From: a virus
DNA length: 45,685 bases
Virus record (IMG/VR): IMGVR_UViG_3300027908_000022
Location: 1-45,685 of that record
Strand: one strand, 5' to 3'
Numbering within the stretch: position 1 is the stretch's first letter; the number at the start of each line of letters is the position of its first letter. Below the pieces are notes generated by a model. It saw only the letters and a program-made list of their open reading frames with translations, was not told the origin of the DNA and made no database searches. This document shows positions 1-6,450 of this stretch, piece by piece. A program made the position numbers and the translations under genes.

Positions 1-24
1 GGGGGGGGGGGGGGGGGGGGGGGG
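1..24. other. Homopolymer G run at contig edge
   Basis: Twenty-four consecutive G at the very start of the window. Natural phage DNA rarely holds such a run, and a run of G at a contig end is the usual signature of two-colour sequencing chemistry reading past signal. It joins a real glycine-rich coding sequence (GGC/GGT codons), so part of it could be genuine glycine codons. Confidence 0.7.
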
Positions 25-115
25 CGGCGCTGGCGTGGGCGGCTCGGGTGGCAACGGCGGTAATGGCGGCTTCGGTGGCGCGGGAAGCGACGGACAGATC
101 GTGATCATTTACTGA
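2..115 (+). CDS. Glycine-rich tail/fibre protein, C-terminal fragment
   Basis: Only the 3' end of a rightward gene is present. Downstream of the G run the reading frame gives a Gly/Asn/Ser-rich stretch (GG-SGG-NGG-NGG-FGG type) closing with GQIVIIY and a stop. Glycine-rich triplet repeats ending in a short hydrophobic strand plus a terminal aromatic residue are typical of the C-termini of phage tail fibres and receptor-binding proteins. The stop overlaps the next start (TGATG). The frame is secure from about base 25; upstream residues depend on the doubtful homopolymer. Confidence 0.6.
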   Translation, partial: GGGGGGGGGAGVGGSGGNGGNGGFGGAGSDGQIVIIY

Positions 116-801
116 TGACCGCCTACGTCCAAAACACCATCGTCGAGCTCTCGCCCGGCAACGTCGCGACCCCCGCACAGACGGCCGCCTTCGGATCGGC
201 CAACGTGCACGGAAACGCGATCATCGTCTTCGTGATGACGGCCCAGGGTACGACCACGGGCAACCCCGTGACCGGCGTCACCGATTCGGCGGGCAACACG
301 TATCACCTCGTCGTCTCGGAATCCTCCGGGGGCGGCGCGACCAACATCATCGCGGGCTCCATCTACGTGGCGTTCGGCGTCGCGGCCCACACGAGCAACC
401 AGATCAGCGTCGCCTTCACGACGACGAACGTCACGGCGATCAGCGTCTATGCCGTCGAGTACTCGGGGATCAACACGTTCGATGCGGGCGCGGGCGCGAA
501 CACCGCAGCCGCCGGCACGAGCGCGACGAGCGCCACCGGGAACTTCACGACCAATCACGTCGGCGTCATCGTGGCGGCCAACTATGTCGATTCGCCCACC
601 ACGGCCCCAGGGACGAACTACACGAGCCGGCGCATCACGCCGGTAGATAGCGCCATCATCGAGGACTGGATCGGCGCACCGGCCGGCACGAACAACGCGA
701 AGGCTACGCTCACGAGCGCCACGACATGGGGCATGGTCGCGGCCAACTTCTGGAATAGCGTGGTCGAGCCGACGGACGCTGTCTTCTACGGGATGACCTG
801 A
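115..801 (+). CDS. Beta-rich phage structural protein (likely tail/virion)
   Basis: 228 residues, rich in Thr, Ala, Val, Gly and Asn with alternating hydrophobics, no Cys and no obvious enzyme motif, as expected of an all-beta virion domain. It includes a VTDSAGNTY strand-turn pattern (about residues 60-68) seen in many phage surface proteins. ATG at 115 overlaps the stop of the fibre fragment by one base, so the two are translationally coupled and probably belong to one tail/receptor module. Residues about 155-169 (NYVDSPTTAPG region) recur almost unchanged in an unrelated zinc protein at 8844-9221. Exact virion role not recognised. Confidence 0.7.
   Translation: MTAYVQNTIVELSPGNVATPAQTAAFGSANVHGNAIIVFVMTAQGTTTGNPVTGVTDSAGNTYHLVVSESSGGGATNIIAGSIYVAFGVAAHTSNQISVAFTTTNVTAISVYAVEYSGINTFDAGAGANTAAAGTSATSATGNFTTNHVGVIVAANYVDSPTTAPGTNYTSRRITPVDSAIIEDWIGAPAGTNNAKATLTSATTWGMVAANFWNSVVEPTDAVFYGMT
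577..623 (+). repeat. 47-nt repeat, copy A (coding)
   Basis: Forty-two of 47 bases match the complement of 8911-8957, including 20 consecutive identical bases at 577-596. Both copies are read in the same frame of their genes and give ANYVDSPTTAPGxNYT. Three of the five differences are silent third-position changes and the other two fall in one codon (Thr to Ile). Confidence 0.9.
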
Positions 802-846
802 TAACCCGCTGGACATCCGGTAGGGCTTCGTGCATAGGTATAGGCC

Positions 847-1527
847 GTGCCGCGGTCACAGTTCAAGACATATCCGGCGGTCATTGTCGAGCGCGTCCAA
901 GTTCTCTACGCCAGCGGACTGACACAGGACGAGGTGGCGGCCACCATGGGCCTTACACAGCGCGTGGTCCAGCGCATCATGGTGAATCACGAGATCCCAC
1001 GGCGCAGGCGTATAAAACGAGACCAGCGCGGAGCCAAGAACGCCAACTGGAAGGGTGACCATACAAGCTACGCGCAATGTCACCGACGCGTAGAAGATGC
1101 GCGCGGTAAGCCGCGTAAGTGCGAGCACTGCGGGACCACGACGGCCAAAAGGTTCGAGTGGGCGAGCCTGACCAAGAACTACGCTGACGTAAACGACTAC
1201 GTCCGGCTCTGTACATCGTGCCACCACACTATGGATGGTCACGTCGAGAACTTCGGCAACGAGCATCGGTTCAATGAGGCCGAGATCGCTCGATTGCGCG
1301 AGGAGAGCGCCGCGGGTGCTTCGGCCAGATCGCTAGCTAGGAAGTACGGCGCGGCTCTGAAAACCGTGCTGAACGCTCAACCGGGTGAGGCCATATGCGT
1401 GATGTCGATGTCCTTATTTTCGATCGAATCGCGCACGCCGAGGGCGGCGACTTCCGGTTCGCGACGCTGCAACAGCGCGGCGTGGGCGGAAGTGAAATTG
1501 AAATTTTACAAGTCGCCCGCGGGCTGA
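847..1527 (+). CDS. HNH homing-type endonuclease with HTH domain
   Basis: GTG start. Residues 10-50 look like a helix-turn-helix (GLTQDEVAATMGLTQRVVQRI). Residues 63-140 are the HNH nuclease: a NANWKG entry, CEHC at 92-95, a conserved WAS...Y...DYVRLC core and CTSCH at 122-126, the pattern of freestanding phage HNH enzymes. Residues about 142-180 form a second HTH-like tail (EIARLREESAAG.SARSLARKYG). The last ~44 residues are read out of frame over the start of the next gene and look non-native, so the original stop may have been lost on insertion. It sits between a virion gene and a glycosyltransferase gene, consistent with a homing nuclease insertion. Confidence 0.8.
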   Translation: MPRSQFKTYPAVIVERVQVLYASGLTQDEVAATMGLTQRVVQRIMVNHEIPRRRRIKRDQRGAKNANWKGDHTSYAQCHRRVEDARGKPRKCEHCGTTTAKRFEWASLTKNYADVNDYVRLCTSCHHTMDGHVENFGNEHRFNEAEIARLREESAAGASARSLARKYGAALKTVLNAQPGEAICVMSMSLFSIESRTPRAATSGSRRCNSAAWAEVKLKFYKSPAG

Positions 1528-4500
1528 CGCAGAGGGGGTACCGCGTCGCCGTCGCCAATGGCCATCGGGACGTCGTCGAGGACGAGGGCGTCCTCTTCGT
1601 GCCGAACACGCAGATCGAGGACTTCCTGCCGACGCAGGCGCTCTATCTCCAGCGCATGAGCGTTCCGCACAAGGCCATCGCGCTTCCCGATAGCGTGCGC
1701 ATCGTCGTCCGGGCGAATGACGTTTATTGTCCGCCCTACGACGTGCATCGGCCGCTGCTCGAGAGCGGGCGCGCGGCGCTGGTCGCGAACACCAGGTGGC
1801 AAGCCGATCTCTTCGGGTTCGCCAAGGAGCGGATCGTCATCTCGCCGATGCTCGATCCGGTGCCATTGGTCGGGAAGACTCAAAGACTTTTCGTTTACGC
1901 GTCGGGTCCCATGAAGGGCCTCGAGGCCACGCTGGCCATGTGGCGGCTCCTCTGGCGGATGCACCCATCGATGATGAATGGATCGCAGCTCGTCATCATT
2001 TCGCCAGGTTGGGGGGATTTCTCTGGCGTGCCCGAAATCGATCGCGAAATCGGGGTCCGCTTCGAGGGAGCGCCGACGCCTGAGAAATATCGCGAATGGA
2101 TCGCCCGGGCCGAAGGCATCTTCTTTGTCAACACGATGCCCGAGACGTTCGGCAATGTGTGCGCCCTGGCCGAGTGCTCGCGGACGCGAACACACGTTCT
2201 CTGCCGGACCGGCATCGCGGGACTGGCGGAGGCCGTGGCCCAGCGCGAGCTCATCACGGAATCGCAAGAGGCGTTCGTCAATGGATTCTTCAGGTATCTC
2301 GGCCAGCCGACCGACGACTTCAAGTGGACCCCGGTCCGCGCTCGGAGCCCCGAGGCCATCATGCCGGAATGGGAGAAGGCGCTCGAGCTGACGCCACCGA
2401 AGAAGGCGACGAAGGGCAAGGCCCGGAAGAAGTCGGCCGAGACGGCGCTGCCTGCCGGGCCGCTACCGCGCGCGCCGACGGACACCTCGGACCACGCCGC
2501 GCTCTACAGCCAGTTCAAAGAGGCCCTTCTCTCGCTCGGCGATCCGGTCGGCAACGTCACGAGCTACTGGCGCGAACGCGCCGCGGCGCAAGCCGAGTTT
2601 GCGCGCACCAAGCCGGTCGAGGACTTCCTCGCGTGGTCCGACGACGTGGACATGCACGAGCTCGACCTGTTCACGCCGTGGTATCGCGCGCTCCAGGCCT
2701 CGCCGCAGTGGGATCGATGGAAGCGGCTCAGTCGCAAGGCGCAATACGGCAAGCCGCACGCGTTCTCGCTCGACGAGGGCACCTCGCCCGTCGGTCTGCA
2801 GCACGCCTATCACCTGATGTGCTACGAGCAGATGACCGGAGCGCGGTTCCTCGACGGCGTCCAGACGATCGTCGAGGTCGGCGGCGGATACGGAAACTTT
2901 GCCCGTATGCTCCGCGAAGATGGGTTCCGCGGGACGCACGTCATCATCGACTTGCCGCAGACGCGCGAGTTCCAGAAGCTTTATCTCGGCCTGAACGGCA
3001 TTCGTACCTCGACGTGCGGTCTTCTGCGGGGTGACTTTCGCTCGAACCTGATAGTCGACGGCGTCAACCTGGTTCTCGAGGAGGACATCCCGGACGTTCT
3101 CCGCCGGCTCGGCGACAAGACGAAGGGCGTCGCGTTCGTCGCTACGTGGAGCCTCAGCGAGACGCCGCTCGCGTTCCGGAGCAAGCTCTTCCCGGCGCTC
3201 TTCGACAAGTGCGGCAAGTACCTGATGGCCACCCAGTGGCCTCAGCACCATACCGACGGTATCGCGAACGACGAATACTTTACGCAGTTCATGAAGGCCG
3301 CCACGGCAGCTCGTCCCGAGCTCGGATGGCGAACGGCGGTCATCGACCATCACCCGGGATCGCGATACCTCTTCGCAGGCGAGAAGCTGACGGCGCAATC
3401 GGTCGAGCAGACCTTCGCCGATGATCCGTCGCTCGCCTCGAACAAGGAGCCCATGGGTCCTTTCTTCGGGGACTTCCTGTCGCTCCTGCGCGGCGCCATC
3501 GCGCCCGGCGGGTCCGAGCTCGGCGTCGGCCTCACGCTCTTCTCCTTGGCGGCATCCATTCGCGCGGCGAACATCGTCGAGATCGGCCGCTTCAAGGGGT
3601 TCTCGACGCTCGCGCTCGCGGCGGCCTGCAAGCTCCAGGCGATCGGCTGGAGGGAAGGGGCCGGAGCCGAGCAGCGTCCGGACGTCGATTACGCGAAGCT
3701 CCTCGGTGAGCGCGATCGCAAGGTCATCTCGATCGATCCCAGCCCGACGCGGGAGGCCGACGAGCTTATCCGCAAGGCCGGGCTCGAGCCCTACGTGGCG
3801 AAGATCGACAAGGCCTCGGGCGACGTGTCGCTCGATCTTCCGATCGACCTGCTCTTCATCGACGGCTCGCACATGATCGGGGACGTCCAGCGCGACGTGC
3901 AGAAGTACGTTCCGCTCGTCCGGCCGGGCGGATACTTCGTGATGCACGACTATTACGGCTGGTTCCAAAACGGCAAGAACGGCAGCCCCATCGCGCGAGT
4001 CATCGAGGAAGACCTCGGGGGCTTCGAGCGCGTGCTCATCGACACCGGGTTCGCGAGCATGATGGTCTTCCGCAACACCGCGACCCTCGAGGCGCGGCCC
4101 GAACCTGTGCCGAAGCGCGCGGACGGGCGGCCGACGGTGGGGCTCGTCGTCATCGCCAAGGGCGACGAGGCGAGCACGGTGATCGCGCGCGCCATCGTGT
4201 CGGCCAAGAAGATCGGGGTCGACTGCACGACCGTCGTATGCGACGCCCAGGACAAGGTCGCCGAGGTCTCACGACACCTCGGCGCGGATGTCTTCATCCG
4301 GCCGAGCCCGAAGGTCGATTGGGAGCAGGGCTACGGCGTCATCGCCGGCGCGCGCAACGAGGCGCTCAAGATCGCCGAGCGCCGGACGGATTACGTCCTG
4401 CTCATCGATGCCGACGACTGGATCGAGGGAGAGCTCCCGAAAGAGCTGACGGCCGACGGCTACGAGATGCTCGTCTACGACGGCGGCATGGTCTACCCGC

Positions 4501-5222
4501 GCATCCAGCTATTCCGCGCCGGCCGCGGCTTCCGGTTTCATGGCATCCGGCACGAGCACCTCGTGATGGGCGGCAAGATCGAGCGCACCGGATCGCTCCG
4601 GTACTACCGCGGCCATTCGAGCTACGGATTCCAGGACCAGGATCCGCCGGAGGTCAAGTACAGCAAGCACGCCAAGGACTTGACGAAGTGGCTCATCGAC
4701 CACCCGGACGATGCGCGCGCGCAGTTCTATCTCGCGCGGAGCTACCAGGATGCGGGCCGCGTGGCGGAGGCCATCGTCGCGTATGAGAAGCGGCTCGCCA
4801 TGACGAACGGCTGGGACGAGGAGCGGTTCTACAGCGCATTCCAGATCGGCCTGATGGCCATGCGCAAGGGGGAGGATCCGACGCAAGCGCTCCTCCGCGC
4901 CCACGAGATCCGGCCGACCCGCGCCGAGCCGCTCGTCGTCTTGGCCCAGTGGCACCGCGACGAGAAGCGCAAGCACTTCTCGACGGCGTACGCGTTCGCG
5001 CGGCGGGCCGCAGCGATCCCCATGCCGAATGACGGGCTCTTCATGCAGGCCGCGATCTACGAGTTCGAGGCCATTGCCGAGCTGGCCATCTGCGCGTACT
5101 GGGTCGGCAACAAGGCCGAGAGCCTCGAGATATTCCGGAAGATCGCCGCGACATGCGCGCCCCACCGCAAGGAATGGGCCGACAATATGGTCGCGATGTG
5201 TGCTAGAGAAGTGGCTGCATGA
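1395..5222 (+). CDS. Giant fusion: GT4 - sugar O-MTase - SAM MTase - GT2 - TPR
   Basis: 1275 residues. Residues 1-330 are a GT-B glycosyltransferase (GGSE at 31-34, PMKGLE at 172-177, the GT4 E-x7-E-like signature around PETFG 249-253 to E260). A basic/Pro linker (335-360) leads to a NanM-like sugar O-methyltransferase (about 365-665; SAM motif VEVGGGYG 493-500). A second class I methyltransferase of the MTase_24 type follows (690-895; VEIGRFKGFS 728-737, FIDGSH 821-826, PGGYFVMHD). Residues 912-1085 are a GT-A/GT2 domain with DADD at 1005-1008, and 1100-1250 are TPR-like helices. ATG 1395 has a GGTGAG site upstream inside the HNH gene and begins a normal GT4 N-terminus. It likely builds and methylates a glycan in the cytoplasm. 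Acceptor unknown; fusion of all these parts in one phage protein is unusual. Confidence 0.85.
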   Translation: MRDVDVLIFDRIAHAEGGDFRFATLQQRGVGGSEIEILQVARGLTQRGYRVAVANGHRDVVEDEGVLFVPNTQIEDFLPTQALYLQRMSVPHKAIALPDSVRIVVRANDVYCPPYDVHRPLLESGRAALVANTRWQADLFGFAKERIVISPMLDPVPLVGKTQRLFVYASGPMKGLEATLAMWRLLWRMHPSMMNGSQLVIISPGWGDFSGVPEIDREIGVRFEGAPTPEKYREWIARAEGIFFVNTMPETFGNVCALAECSRTRTHVLCRTGIAGLAEAVAQRELITESQEAFVNGFFRYLGQPTDDFKWTPVRARSPEAIMPEWEKALELTPPKKATKGKARKKSAETALPAGPLPRAPTDTSDHAALYSQFKEALLSLGDPVGNVTSYWRERAAAQAEFARTKPVEDFLAWSDDVDMHELDLFTPWYRALQASPQWDRWKRLSRKAQYGKPHAFSLDEGTSPVGLQHAYHLMCYEQMTGARFLDGVQTIVEVGGGYGNFARMLREDGFRGTHVIIDLPQTREFQKLYLGLNGIRTSTCGLLRGDFRSNLIVDGVNLVLEEDIPDVLRRLGDKTKGVAFVATWSLSETPLAFRSKLFPALFDKCGKYLMATQWPQHHTDGIANDEYFTQFMKAATAARPELGWRTAVIDHHPGSRYLFAGEKLTAQSVEQTFADDPSLASNKEPMGPFFGDFLSLLRGAIAPGGSELGVGLTLFSLAASIRAANIVEIGRFKGFSTLALAAACKLQAIGWREGAGAEQRPDVDYAKLLGERDRKVISIDPSPTREADELIRKAGLEPYVAKIDKASGDVSLDLPIDLLFIDGSHMIGDVQRDVQKYVPLVRPGGYFVMHDYYGWFQNGKNGSPIARVIEEDLGGFERVLIDTGFASMMVFRNTATLEARPEPVPKRADGRPTVGLVVIAKGDEASTVIARAIVSAKKIGVDCTTVVCDAQDKVAEVSRHLGADVFIRPSPKVDWEQGYGVIAGARNEALKIAERRTDYVLLIDADDWIEGELPKELTADGYEMLVYDGGMVYPRIQLFRAGRGFRFHGIRHEHLVMGGKIERTGSLRYYRGHSSYGFQDQDPPEVKYSKHAKDLTKWLIDHPDDARAQFYLARSYQDAGRVAEAIVAYEKRLAMTNGWDEERFYSAFQIGLMAMRKGEDPTQALLRAHEIRPTRAEPLVVLAQWHRDEKRKHFSTAYAFARRAAAIPMPNDGLFMQAAIYEFEAIAELAICAYWVGNKAESLEIFRKIAATCAPHRKEWADNMVAMCAREVAA

Positions 5223-5791
5223 TGGAGAACACAATGAATTCGAAGCCTGATGTGCGGTTGGTGATCGTCCGAGGCAACCACGTCACGGAGGATATCAAGA
5301 ACCTGAACAGGTTCCTCGAGGACGGTTACGCCCTGCGGGAAGAACACGATTCCGTGAATTGCGCCGAGGGATCCGTGCTGCTCTACACGGTGTGGAAGGC
5401 TGCGGAGCCGACCAACCCACTCGGCGGCAAGCCCGCGCGCAAGCCCCGCAAGGCTGCGAAGGCCGCGCCCGTCGTGGCCGCCACGGTCACCAAGGTTCCG
5501 GCGAAGCGTGGCCGCAAGCCGAAGGTCGTGATCGCGAAGCCCGTGGTGGTGGCGGCGGCCGCCCCGAAGAAGAGGGGACGCAAGCCGAAGTCGGCATCCG
5601 CCGGCGGCAACCTCGTCAAGGCGGCGCGCAAGTCCGCGGGCCTCACGCAGGCGGCGCTCGCTAAGAAACTCGGAAAAACTCAACCGGCCATCAGCCTGGC
5701 GGAGGCTTCGAACGGCTCGGTCGATCCGGCGTTCGTCGAGGCCGTTCTTACTGCGTGCGAGCTGCCGAGCGGGTGGCAGCCGAGCGCCTGA
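5219..5791 (+). CDS. AT-hook and Xre-type HTH DNA-binding protein
   Basis: 190 residues counted from 5219; a start at 5234 (MNSKP), preceded by GGAG, is equally possible. Residues 10-62 form a small alpha/beta domain. Residues 70-125 are Lys/Pro/Ala-rich with two identical AT-hook cores (KRGRKPK at 96-102 and 118-124), resembling histone-H1-like tails. Residues 130-185 are an Xre/Cro-type helix-turn-helix (AARKSAGLTQAALAKKLGKT). It should bind DNA through both minor-groove hooks and the HTH. Its ATGA overlap with the glycan fusion gene couples their translation. It could be a nucleoid-like or regulatory protein. Confidence 0.75.
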   Translation: MMENTMNSKPDVRLVIVRGNHVTEDIKNLNRFLEDGYALREEHDSVNCAEGSVLLYTVWKAAEPTNPLGGKPARKPRKAAKAAPVVAATVTKVPAKRGRKPKVVIAKPVVVAAAAPKKRGRKPKSASAGGNLVKAARKSAGLTQAALAKKLGKTQPAISLAEASNGSVDPAFVEAVLTACELPSGWQPSA

Positions 5792-5829
5792 TCGGGCATA
5801 CTGTCCGGGAACTATCGGTCTCGGCCGAT

Positions 5830-5897
5830 GGAGCGTCAGGGCAGGAGTGGACTGGCATTGGCAGTGACAGGACCGGACAGGCGCGGCAGGCTGGCTA
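5830..5897. repeat. Mini copy of the degenerate GG-pentamer tract
   Basis: The intergenic stretch between 5791 and 5908 contains about 68 bases in which a GG doublet recurs every five or six bases on the plus strand (words such as ggact, ggcat, ggacc, ggaca, ggcag). This is the same texture as the long tract at 12634-14456. The rest of the spacer (5792-5829) holds a weak ATCGG/CCGAT inverted repeat and nothing else recognised. Confidence 0.65.
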
Positions 5898-5907
5898 ACT
5901 TCGTTGG

Positions 5908-6447
5908 GTGACCAGCGAAGTCGACTACTCGGACGCCGCATACCCCCTTGAGCTCGTGGTCAACGACGCCGGGGTAGGCGGCGTCTCGGGCCTCACTTGC
6001 ACGGTCGCGATCCGCCAAGCGTCGACGACGAATTCGTATTTGGACTGGAGCGACGCGACGTTCAAGACGAGCGGATGGAGCGTCAAAAATCAGCCGCTAA
6101 CCGACCTCGGAACCGGAATTTATCAAGTCGCGCTGAACGTCGCGAGCCTTGGGTTTACTCCGGCAGGCGGCCTCCCGGTCAAGCTCGTCGCCGAATATTC
6201 GTCGACGGGCTCGGGCACGTCGGGCCTGGCCATCGATACGCTCATCGTCAGCGAGCTTCGGCCGGACGCGAAGATCGCCAGGCAGTTCAACACAAACAAG
6301 CTCGTCGCCCAGGGCGGGAATCCTGGCACGTTGGTGCTTTACGAAGACGACGGCGCGACCGTCCAGAGCACGCAAAACCTCGAAGATTATGCCGGCGGCG
6401 CCGTCACAAATACCCCCGGATCCCCGGCTCAGCGCGGCTCGGTGTAG
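5908..6447 (+). CDS. Putative virion protein, Ig-like/beta fold
   Basis: 179 residues from a GTG at 5908. The composition (Thr/Ser/Gly/Val-rich, one Cys) and repeated short strands (TCTVAIRQAS, GIYQVALNV, LPVKLVAEY, GTLVLYEDDGATV) indicate a beta-sandwich surface domain of the kind found in phage baseplate or tail accessory proteins. It lies 3 bases upstream of the head morphogenesis gene and follows the GG-rich spacer, so a promoter may lie at 5792-5907, though no convincing -35/-10 pair was seen. The family was not recognised. Confidence 0.65.
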   Translation: MTSEVDYSDAAYPLELVVNDAGVGGVSGLTCTVAIRQASTTNSYLDWSDATFKTSGWSVKNQPLTDLGTGIYQVALNVASLGFTPAGGLPVKLVAEYSSTGSGTSGLAIDTLIVSELRPDAKIARQFNTNKLVAQGGNPGTLVLYEDDGATVQSTQNLEDYAGGAVTNTPGSPAQRGSV

Positions 6448-6450
6448 CCC

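Noticed and set aside
2463-3968. 501-codon frame on the minus strand inside the glycan fusion gene
   Set aside because: Mirror frame of a GC-rich gene; Arg/Asp/Glu/Leu-rich translation with no motifs, whereas the plus strand has four recognisable domains.
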